Positions 51,383 through 62,033 of a stretch of 64,000 bases of DNA are shown here, piece after piece. Source of the stretch: Calliopsis andreniformis (Eukaryota; Arthropoda; Insecta; Hymenoptera; Andrenidae). A program made the position numbers and the translations under genes. The DNA lies in contig NW_027480422.1 of the NCBI RefSeq assembly GCF_051401765.1, positions 16,014,001-16,078,000 of the forward strand, written 5' to 3'. Every line of letters begins with the position of its first letter. Within the stretch, counting starts at the first letter, position 1. Under the pieces are notes generated by a model. It did not search any database. It had not been told where the DNA came from and saw nothing but the letters and a program-made list of their open reading frames with translations.

Positions 51383-54300
51383 ACTATTCGAACTGGGGGA
51401 ACCACGCCCTAGACTGAAGCCTAGGTTGCCCGGAACGTAGAAATGACCATCACTTTCACACTAGTTGCAATTATTCCTGTTATACGATGGAAAAACTGTT
51501 GCATCTATTTTGTATTTTATGCTTCTGGCGTTGACTTCTTAGGTCCTAACTATTGGATCTGGCGGAGCAACGCCCTCTGGTGTCGCCCAGGTTGCCCGGA
51601 ACGTAGAAATGACCATAACTTTCATACTGGATGCAATTATTCGTATTATACGATAGAAAAACTGTTGTATTTATATTGTATTTTATGCTTCTGGCGTTGA
51701 CTTCTTAGGCCCTAGCTATTCGATCTGGTAGAGCAACGCCCTAGAGTGAAGCCTAGGTTGCCTGGAACGTAGAAATGACCATGTCTTTCACACTGGTTGC
51801 AATTACTCCTGTTATACGATGGAAAAACTGTTGTATTTATATTATATTTTATGCTTTAGGCGTTGACTTCTAGGGCCGTAGCTATTCGATGTGGTGGAGA
51901 AACGCCCTAGAGTGAAGCCTAGGTTGCCCGGAAAGTAGAAATGACCATTACCTCCACACTGTTTGCAATTATTCATTTTATACAATGGAAAAACTGTTGT
52001 ATTTATATTGTATTTTATAGTTATGGCGTTGACTTCTAAGGCCGTAGCTATTCGATGTGGTGGAGCAACGCCCCAGAGTGAAGCCTAGGTTGCCCGGAAC
52101 GTAGAAATAACCATTACTTCCACACTGTTTGCTATTATTCATTTTATACAATGCAAAAACTGTTGGATTTATAATGTATTTTATAGTGATGGCGTTGACT
52201 TCTAAGGCCGTAGCTATTCGACGGGGTGGAGCAATGCCCTAGAGCGAAGCCTAGGTTGCCCGGAACGAAGAAATGACCATAACTTTCATACTGATTGCAA
52301 TTATTCGTATTATACGATGGGAAAACTGTTGTATCTATTTTGTATTTTATGCTTCTGGCGTTGACTTCTTAGGCCCTAACTATTCGATCTGGTGGAGCAA
52401 CGCCCTAGGGTGAAGCCTAGGTTGCCCGGAACGTAGAAATGACCATAACTATCAGTATGGTTGCAATTATTCGTCTTTTCGATGGAAAGACTGTTGTATT
52501 TATATTGTATTTTATAGTTATGGCGTTGTCTTCTAGGGCCGTAGCTATTCGATGTGGTTGAGCAACGCCCTAGAATGAAGCCTAGGTTGTCCGGAACGTA
52601 GAAATGACCATTACTTCCACACTGTTTGCAGTTATTCATATTATACATTGGAAAAACTGTTGTATTTATATTGCATTTTATGCTTCTGGCATTGACTTCT
52701 AAGGCCCTAACTATTCGATGTGGTGGAGCAACGCCCTAGAGTGAAGCCTAGGTTGCCCGGAACGTGGAAATGACAATAGCAATCACACTGGTTGCAATTA
52801 TTCCTGTTATACGATGGAAAAACTGTTGTATTTATATTATATTTTATGCTTCAGAGGTTGACTTCTAATGCCGTAGCTATTCGATGTGGTGGAGAAACGC
52901 CCTAGAGTGAAGCCTAGATTGCCCGAAAAGTAGAAATGACCATTACCTCCACACTGTTTGCAATTATTCATTTTATACAATGGAAAAACTGTTGTATTTA
53001 TATTGTTTTTTATAGTTATGGCGTTGACTTCTAAGGCCGTAGCTATTCGATGTGGTGGAGCAATGCCCTACAGTGAAGCCTAGGATGCTCGCAACGTAGA
53101 AATGACCATACCTTTCACACTGTTAGCAATTATTCCTGTTATACGATTAAAAAACTGTTGTATTTATATTGTATTTTAAGCTTCTGGCGTTGACTTCTAA
53201 GGCCGCAGCTATTCGATGTGGTGGAGCAACGCCCTAGCGTGAAGCCTAGGTTGCTCGGAACGTAGAAATAACCATTACTTCCACACTGTTTGCAATTATT
53301 TATTTTATACAATGCAAAAGCTGTTGTATTTATAATGTATTTTATAGTTATGGCGTTGACTTCTAAGGCCGTAGCTATTCGATGGGGTGGAGCAATGCCC
53401 TAGCGTGAAGCCTAGGTTGCCCGGAACGAAGAAATGACCGTAACTTTCATACTGATTGCAATTATTCGTATTATACGATGGGAAAACTGTTGTATCTATT
53501 TTGTATTTTATGCTTCTCGCGTTGACTTCTTAGGCCCTAACTATTCGATCTGGTGGAGCAACGCCCTAGAGTGAAGCCCAGGTTGCCCGGAAAGTAGAAA
53601 TGACCATCACTTTCACACTGGTTGCAATTATTCTTGTTATACGATGGAAAAACTGTTGTATTTATATTATATTTTATGCTTCAGGCGTTGACTTCTAGGG
53701 CCGTAGCTATTCGATGTGGTGGAGAAACGCCCTAGAGTGAAGCCTAGGTTGCCCGGAAAGTAGAAATGACCATTACCTCCACACTGTTTGCAGTTATTCA
53801 TTTTATACAACGGAAAAACTGTTGTATTTATATTGTTTTTTTTAGTTATGGCGTTGACATCTAAGGCCGTAGCTATTCGATGTGGTGGAGCAATGCCCTA
53901 GTGTGAAGCCTAGGATGCCCGCAACGTAGAAATGACCATATCTTTCACACTGTTTGCAATTATTCCTGTTATACGATTGTAAAACTGTTGTATTTATATT
54001 GTATTTTATGCTTCTGGCGTTGACTTCTAAGGCCGTAGCTATTCGATCTGGTGGAGCAACGCCCTAGCGTGAAGTCTAGGCTGCGGGAACGTAGAAATGA
54101 CCTTTACTTTCACACTGTTTCAAAATATACATCATATACGATGGACAAGCTGTTGTATCTATTTTGTATTTTATGCTTCTGGCATTGACTTCTATGGCCC
54201 TAACTATTCGATGTAGTGGAGCAACGCCCTAGAGTGAAGCCTAGGTTGCCCGGAACGTAGAAATGACCATAGCTTTCACACTGGTTGCAATTACTCCTGT

Positions 54301-54700
54301 TATACAAGGGAAAAACTGTTGTACTTATATTGTATTTTATGCTTCTGGCGTTGACTTCTTAGGCCCTAACAATTCGATCTGGTGGAGCAACGCCCTAGAG
54401 TGAAGCCTAGGTTGCCCGGAATGTAGAAATGACCGTCACTTTCACACTGGATGCAATTATTCTTGTTGTACGATGGAACAACTGTTGTATTTATAATGTA
54501 TTTTATAGTTATGGCGTTGACTGCTTTGGCCGTAGCTATTCGATGGGGTGGAGCGATGCCCTATAGTGAAGCCTAGGATGCCCGGAACGTAGAAAGGACC
54601 ATACCTTTCACACTGGTTGCAATTATTCCTGTTATACAAGGGAATAACTGTTGTATTTATATTGCAGTTTATGCTTCTGGCGTTGACTTCTTAGGCCCTA
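51383..54700 (+). repeat. 20-monomer higher-order unit, first member (3318 bp)
   Basis: Sequence from ACTATTCGAACTGGGGG (51,383) recurs at 54,701, directly after the unit ends, so this is a true tandem. Further shared markers are TGCATCTATTTTGTATTTTA, GGCGGAGCAACGCCCTC, TATCAGTATGGTTGC and GATGGGAAAACTG. After about 52,021 the offset becomes about 3650 bp (22 monomers) because the second member has an extra dimer. Confidence 0.85.
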
Positions 54701-57010
54701 ACTATTCGAACTGGGGGAACCACGCCCTAGACTGAAGCCTAGGTTGCCCGGAACGTAGAAATGACCATCACTTTCACCCTAGTTGCAATTATTCCTGTTA
54801 TACGATGGAAAAACTGTTGCATCTATTTTGTATTTTATGCTTCTGGCGTTTCTTCTTAGGTCCTAACTATTGGATCTGGCGGAGCAACGCCCTCTGCTGT
54901 CGCCCAGGTTGCCCGGAACGTAGAAATGACCATAACTTTCATACTGGATGCAATTATTCGTATTATACGATAGAAAAACTGTTGTATTTATATTGTATTT
55001 TATGGTTCTGGCGTTGACTTCTTAGGCCCTAGCTATTCGATCTGGTAGAGCAACGCCCTAGAGTGAAGCCTAGGTTGCCTGGAACGTAGAAATGACCATG
55101 TCTTTCACACTGGTTGCAATTATTCCTGTTATACGATGGAAAAGCTGTTGTATTTATATTATATTTTATGCTTTAGGCGTTGACTTCTAGGGCCGTAGCT
55201 ATTCGATGTGGTGGTGAAACGCCCTAGAGTGAAGCCTAGGTTGCCCGGAAAGTAGAAATGACCATTACCTCCACACTGTTTGCAATTATTCATTTTATAC
55301 AATGGAAAAACTGTTGTATTTATATTGTTTTTTATAGTTATGGCGTTGACTTCAAAGGCCGTAACTATTCGATGTGGTGGAGCAACGCCCTAGAGCGAAG
55401 CCTAGGTTGCCCGAAACGTTGAAATGACCATGTCTTTCACACTGGTTGCAATTATTCCTGTTATACGATGGAAAAACTGTTGTATTTACATTGTATTTTA
55501 TGCCTCTGGCGTCGACTTCTAAGGCCCTGACTATTCGATCTGGTGGAGCAACGCACTTGAGTGAAGCCTAGGTTGCCCGGAACGTAGAAATGGCCTTTAC
55601 TTTCACACTGTTTCCAAATATACATCATATACGATGGAAAAGCTGTTGTATTTATATTGTATTTTATAGTTATGGCGTTGACTTCTAAGGCCGTAGCTAT
55701 TCGATGTGGTGGAGCAACGCCGCAGAGTGAAGCCTAGGTTGCCCGGAACGTAGAAATAACCATTACTTCCACACTGTTTGCTATTATTCATTTTATACAA
55801 TGCAAAAACTGCTGGATTTATAATGTATTTTATAGTGATGGCGTTGACTTCTAAGGCCGTAGCTATTCGATGGGGCGGAGCAATGCCCTAGAGTGAAGCC
55901 TAGGTTGCCCGGAACGAAGAAATGACCATAACTGTCATACTGATTGCAATTATTCGTATTATACGATGGGAAAACTGTTGTATCTATTTTGTATTTTATG
56001 CTTCTGGCGTTGACTTCTTAGGCCCTAACTATTCGATCTGGTGGAGCAACGCCCTAGGGTGAAGCCTAGGTTGCCCGGAACGTAGAAATGACCATAACTA
56101 TCAGTATGGTTGCAATTATTCGTTTTATACGATGGAAAGACTGTTGTATTTATATTGTATTTTATAGTTATGGCGTTGTCTTCTAGGGCCGTAGCTATTC
56201 GATGTGGTTGAGCAACGCCCTAGAGTGAAGCCTAGGTTGCCCGGAACGTAGAAATGACCATTACTACCACACTGTTTGCAGTTATTCATGTTACACAGTG
56301 GAAAACCTGTTGTATTTATATTGCATTTTATGCTTCTGGCATTGACTTCTAAGGCCCTAACTATTCGATGTGGTGGAGCAACGCCCTAGAGTGAAGCCTA
56401 GGTTGCCCGGAACGTAGAAATGACCATAGCTATCACACTGGTTGCAATTATTCCTGTTATACGATGGAAAAACTGTTGTATTTATATTATATTTTATGCT
56501 TCAGACGTTGACTTCTAAGGCCGTAGCTATTCGATGTGGTGGATAAACGCCCTAGAGTGAAGCCTTGATTGCCCGGAAAGTAGAAATGACCATTACCTCC
56601 ACACTGTTTGCAATTATTCATTTTATACAATGGAAAAACTGTTGTATTTATACTGTTTTTTATAGTTATGGCGTTGACTTCTAAGGCCGTAGCTATTCGA
56701 TGTGGTGGAGCAATGCCCTACAGTGAAGCCTAGGATGCCCGCAACGTAGAAATGACCATATCTTTCACACTGTTAGCAATTATTCCTGTTATACGATTGA
56801 AAAACTGTTGTATTTATATTGTATTTTACGCTTCTGGCGTTGACTTCTAAGGCCGCCGCTATTCGATGTGGTGGAGCAACGCCCTAGCGTGAAGCCTAGG
56901 TTGCCCGGAACGTAGAAATAACCATTACTTCCACACTGTTTGCAATTATTCATTTTATACAATGCATAAACTGTTGTATTTATAATGTATTTTATAGTTA
57001 TGGCGTTGTC
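54701..57010 (+). repeat. 20/22-monomer higher-order unit, second member (partial)
   Basis: This matches 51,383-53,360. It includes an extra dimer at about 55,340-55,671 and stops near 57,010, where TTGTCTTCTAGGGCCG replaces TTGACTTCTAAGGCCG. Confidence 0.82.
55340..55671 (+). repeat. 332 bp (two-monomer) insertion in the second member
   Basis: The offset to the first member changes from 3318 to 3649 bp across this interval. The extra monomers carry GTTGAAATGACCATGTC, ATGCCTCTGGCGTCGAC and CAAATATACATCATATACG. The same pair of variants recurs at about 58,270-58,450, 59,270-59,450, 62,260-62,440 and 63,600-63,770. Confidence 0.7.
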
Positions 57011-57529
57011 TTCTAGGGCCGTAGCTAGTCGATGTGGTTGAGCAACGCCCTAGAGTGAAGACTAGGTTGCCCGGAACGTAGAAATGACCATTACTTCCAC
57101 ACTGTTTGCAATTATTCATATTATACAGTGGAAAAACTGTTGTATTTTTATTGTATTTTATGCGCCTGGAGTTGTTTTCTAAGGCCCTAACTATTCGATG
57201 TGGTGGAGCACCACCGTAGAGCGAAACCTAGGTTGCCCGGAACGTAGAAATGACCATTACTTTCACACTGGTTGCAATTATTCCTTATATACGATGGACA
57301 AACTGTTGGATTTTTAATGTTCTTTATGCTTCTGGCGTTGACTTCTTAGGCCCTAACTATTGGATCTGGTGGAGCAACGCCTAGGGTGAAGCCTAGGTTG
57401 CCCGGAACGTAGAAATGACCATGTCTTTCACACTGGTTGCAATTATTCCTGTTATACGATTGAAAAACTGCTGTATTTATATTGTATTTTACGCTTCTGG
57501 CGTTGACTTCAAAGGCCGCAGCTATTCGA

Positions 57530-57953
57530 TGTGGTGGAGCAACGCCCTAGCGTGAAGCCTAGGTTGCCCGGAACGTAGAAATAACCATTACTTCCACACT
57601 GTTTGCAATTATTCATTTTATACAATGCAAAAACTGTTGTATTTATAATGGATTTTATAGTTATGGCGTTGACTTCTAAGGCCGTAGCTATTCAATGGGG
57701 TGGAGCAATGCCCTAGAGTGAAGCCTAGGTTGCCCGAAACGAAGAAATGACCATAACTTTCATACTGTTTGCAATTATTCATTTTATACAATGGAAAAAC
57801 TGTTGTATTTATATTGTATTTTATAGTTATGGCGTTGTCTTCTAGGGCCGTGGCTATTCGATGTGGTTGAGCAACGCCCTAGAGAGAAGCCTAGGTTGCC
57901 CGGAACGTAGAAATGACCATAGCTATCACAGTGGTTGCAATTATCCCTGTTAT
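57530..57953 (+). repeat. Copy of 60,186-60,609 (16-monomer offset, 2656 bp)
   Basis: Shared markers are ATAATGGATTTTATAGTTA, AGCTATCACAGTGG and TTATCCCTGTTATAC. The copies part where CGATGG (57,956) meets CAAGGG (60,611). Confidence 0.8.
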
Positions 57954-58049
57954 ACGATGGAAAAACTGTTGTATTTATATTATATTTTATGCTTCAGGCG
58001 TTGACATCTAGGGCCGTAGCTATTCGATGTGGTGAAGAAACGCCCTAGA

Positions 58050-59045
58050 GTGAAGCCTAGGTTGCCCGGAAAGTAGAAATGACCATTACCTCCACACTGT
58101 TTGCAATTATTCATTTTATACAATGGAAAAACTGTTGTATTTATATTGTTTTTTATAGTTATAGCGTTGACTTCTAAGGCCGTAACTATTCGATGTGGTG
58201 GAGCACTGCCCTAGAGTGAAGCCTAGGATGCCCGCAACGTAGAAGTGACCATATCTTTCACACTGTTTGCAATTATTCCTGTTATACGATTGAAAAACAG
58301 TTGTATTTATATTGTATTTTATGCCTCTGGCGTCGACTTCTAAGGCCCTAACTATTCGATCTGGTGGAGCAACGCACTAGAGTGAAGCCTAGGTTGCCCG
58401 GAACGTAGAAATAACCTTTACTTTCACACTGTTTCCAAATATACATCATATACGATGGAAAAGCTGTTGTGTTTATATTGTATTTTATAGTTATGGCGTT
58501 GTCTTCTAGAGCCGTAGCTATTCGATGTGGTTGAGCAACGCCCTAGAGTGAAGACTAGGTTGCCCGGGACGTAGAAATGACCATTACTTCCACACTGTTT
58601 GCAATTATTCATATTATACAGTGGAAAAACTGTTGTATTTTTATTGTATTTTATGCGCCTCGAGTTGTTTTCTAAGGCCCTAACTATTCGATGTGGTGGA
58701 GCACCACCGTAGAGCGAAACCTAGGTTGCCCGGAACGTAGAAATGACCATACCTTTCACACTGGTTGCAATTATTCCTGTTATACAAGGGAATAACTGTT
58801 GTATTTATATTGCAGTTTATGCTTCTGGCGTTGACTTCTTAGGCCCTAACTATTCGATCTGGGGGAACCACGCCCTAGACTGAAGCCTAGGTTGCACGGA
58901 ACGTAGAAATGACCATCACTTTCACACTGGTTGCAATTATTCCTGTTATACGATCGAAAAACTGCTGTATTTATATTGTATTTTACGCTTCTGGCGTTGA
59001 CTTCTAAGGCCGCAGCTATTCGATGTGGTGGAGCAACGCCCTAGC
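58050..59045 (+). repeat. 6-monomer tandem repeat, first member (996 bp)
   Basis: Sequence recurs exactly 996 bp downstream. Markers are AAAGTAGAAATGACC (58,070 and 59,066), GCACTGCCCTAGAG, CGTCGACTTCTAAGG, CCAAATATACATCATATACG and CCTCGAGTTGTTTTC. Related copies of the same series start at about 61,556 (first monomers only), 62,054 and 63,382, separated by whole numbers of monomers. Confidence 0.88.
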
Positions 59046-60186
59046 GTGAAGCCTAGGTTGCCCGGAAAGTAGAAATGACCATTACCTCCACACTGTTTGC
59101 AATTATTCATTTTATACAATGGAAAAACTGTTGTATTTATATTGTTTTTTATAGTTATGGCGTTGACTTCTAAGGCCGTAACTATTCGATGTGGTGGAGC
59201 ACTGCCCTAGAGTGAAGCCTAGGATGCCCGCAACGTAGAAGTGACCATATCTTTCACACTCTTTGCAATTATTCCTGTTATACGATTGAAAAACTGTTGT
59301 ATTTATATTGTATTTTATGCCTCTGGCGTCGACTTCTAAGGCCCTAACTATTCGATCTGGTGGAGCAACGCACTAGAGTGAAGCCTAGGTTGCCCGGAAC
59401 GTAGAAATAACCTTTACTTTCACACTGTTTCCAAATATACATCATATACGATGGAAAAGCTGTTGTGTTTATATTGTATTTTATAGCTATGGCGTTGTCT
59501 TCTAGAGCCGTAGCTATTCGATGTGGTTGAGCAACGCCCTAGAGTGAAGACTAGGTTGCCCGGGACGTAGAAATGACCATTACTTCCACACTGTTTGCAA
59601 TTATTCATATTATTCGGTGGAAAAACTGTTGTATTTTTATTGTATTTTATGCGCCTCGAGTTGTTTTCTAAGGCCCTAACTATTCGATGTGGTGGAGCAC
59701 CACCGTAGAGCGAAACCTAGGTTGCCCGGAACGTAGAAATGACCATACCTTTCACACTGGTTGCAATTATTCCTGTTATACAAGGGAACAACTGTTGTAT
59801 TTATATTGCAGTTTATGCTTCTGGCGTTGACTTCTTAGGCCCTAACTATTCGATCTGGGGGAACCACGCCCTAGACTGAAGCCTAGGTTGCCCGGAACGT
59901 AGAAATGACCATCACTTTCACACTAGTTGCAATTATTCCTGTTATACGATGGAAAAACTGTTGTATCTATTTTGTATTTTATGCTTCTGGCGTTGACTTC
60001 TTAGGTCCTAACTATTGGATCTGGCGGAGCAACGCCCTCTAGTGTCGCCCAGGTTGCCCGGAACGTAGAAATGACCATAACTTTCATACTGGTTGCAATT
60101 ATTCGTATTATACGATAGAAAAACTGTTGTATTTATATTGTATTTTATGCTTCTGGCGTTGACTTCTTAGGCCCTAGCTATTCGAT
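58683..60186 (+). repeat. Copy of 61,671-63,174 (18-monomer offset, 2988 bp)
   Basis: About 1.5 kb (nine monomers) is repeated almost unchanged. It includes GAGCACCACCGTAGAGCG, GGGAATAACTG, TTGCAGTTTATGC and GGCGGAGCAACGCCCTC. The edges are ACTATTCGATGTGGTGGAGC on the left and GGCCCTAGCTATTCGAT on the right. Confidence 0.88.
59046..59956 (+). repeat. 6-monomer tandem repeat, second member
   Basis: The partner of 58,050-58,960. It differs at a few bases, such as TATAGCTATGG for TATAGTTATGG and TATTCGGTGG for TATACAGTGG. It leaves the match where ATGGAAAAACTGTTGTATC replaces ATCGAAAAACTGCTGTATT. Confidence 0.88.
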
Positions 60187-60879
60187 GTGGTGGAGCAACG
60201 CCCTAGCGTGAAGCCTAGGTTGCCCGGAACGTAGAAATAACCATTACTTCCACACTGTTTGCAATTATTCATTTTATACAATGCAAAAACTGTTGTATTT
60301 ATAATGGATTTTATAGTTATGGCGTTGACTTCTAAGGCCGTAGCTATTCGATGGGGTGGAGCAATGCCCTAGAGTGAAGCCTAGGTTGCCAGAAACGAAG
60401 AAATGACCATAACTTTCATACTGTTTGCAATTATTCATTTTATACAATGGAAAAACTGTTGTATTTATATTGTATTTTATAGTTATGGCGTTGTCTTCTA
60501 GGGCCGTGGCTATTCGATGTGGTTGAGCAACGCCCTAGAGAGAAGCCTAGGTTGCCCGGAACGTAGAAATGACCATAGCTATCACAGTGGTTGCAATTAT
60601 CCCTGTTATACAAGGGAAAAACTGTTGTATTTATATTGTATTTTATGCTTCTGGCGTTGACTTCTAAGGCAGTAACTATTCGATCTGGTGGAGCAACGCC
60701 CTAGCGTGAAGCCTAGGTTGCCCGGAACGTAGAAATATCCATTACTTCCACACTGTTTGCAATTATTCATTTTATACAATGGAAAAACTGTTGTATTTAT
60801 AATGTATTTTATAGTTATGGCGTTGACTTCTATGGCCGTAGCTATTCGATGGGGTGGAGCAATGCCCTATAGTGAAGCC

Positions 60880-61690
60880 TAGGTTGCCCGGAACGTAGAA
60901 ATGACCATACCTTTCACACTGGTTGCAATTATTCCTGTTATACAAGGGAATAACTGTTGTATTTATATTGCAGTTTATGCTTCTGGCGTTGATTTCTTAG
61001 GCCCTAACTATTCGATCTGGGGGAACCACGCCCTAGACTGAAGCCTAGGTTGCCCGGAACGTAGAAATGACCATCACTTTCACACTAGTTGCAATGATTC
61101 CTGTTATACGATGGAAAAACTGCTGTATCTATTTTGTATTTTATGCTTCTGGCGTTGACTTCTTAGGTCCTAACTATTGGATCTGGCGGAGCAACGCCCT
61201 CTGGTGTCGCCCAGGTTGCCCGGTACGTAGAAATGACCATAACTTTCATACTGGTTGCAATTATTCGTATTATACGATAGAAAAACTGTTGTATTTATAT
61301 TGTATTTTATGCTTCTGGCGTTGACTTCTTAGGCCCTAGCTATTCGATCTGGTGGAGCAACGCCCTAGAGTGAAGCCTAGGTTGCCTGGAACGTAGAAAT
61401 GACCATGTCTTTCACACTGGTTGCAATTATTCCTGTTATACGATGGAAAAACTGTTGTATTTATATTATATTTTATGCTTCAGGCGTTGACATCTAGGGC
61501 CGTAGCTATTCGATGTGGTGAAGAAACGCCCTAGAGTGAAGCCTAGGTTGCCCGGAAAGTAGAAATGACCATTACCTCCACACTGTTTGCAATTATTCAT
61601 TTTATACAATGGAAAAACTGTTGTATTTATATTGTTTTTTATAGTTATAGCGTTGACTTCTAAGGCCGTAACTATTCGATGTGGTGGAGC
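60880..61690 (+). repeat. Copy of 62,706-63,516 (11-monomer offset, 1826 bp)
   Basis: Shared markers are TTATACAAGGGAATAACTG, TTGCAGTTTATGC, GGGGGAACCACGCCC, GGCGGAGCAACGCCCTC and TTATATTATATTTTATGC. The right edge is where GCACCACCGTAGAG (61,689) meets GCACTGCCCTAGAG. Confidence 0.85.
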
Positions 61691-62033
61691 ACCACCGTAG
61701 AGCGAAACCTAGGTTGCCCGGAACGTAGAAATGACCATACCTTTCACACTGGTTGCAATTATTCCTGTTATACAAGGGAATAACTGTTGTATTTATATTG
61801 CAGTTTATGCTTCTGGCGTTGACTTCTTAGGCCCTAACTATTCGATCTGGGGGAACCACGCCCTAGACTGAAGCCTAGGTTGCACGGAACGTAGAAATGA
61901 CCATCACTTTCACACTGGTTGCAATTATTCCTGTTATACGATCGAAAAACTGCTGTATTTATATTGTATTTTACGCTTCTGGCGTTGACTTCTAAGGCCG
62001 CAGCTATTCGATGTGGTGGAGCAACGCCCTAGC

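Noticed and set aside
53178..53186. Unusual TTTTAAGCTTCTGG variant as a possible insertion edge
   Set aside because: It is a single base change (TTATGC to TTAAGC) in an otherwise ordinary monomer of normal length.
58424..58612. Minus-strand open frames with Cys- and Asn-rich starts (MNNCKQC type), here and at 59,420, 62,408, 63,736 and earlier places
   Set aside because: These are antisense readings of the same monomer, copied with each higher-order duplication. The Cys pairs do not form a recognisable zinc-binding domain and no frame passes more than two monomers.
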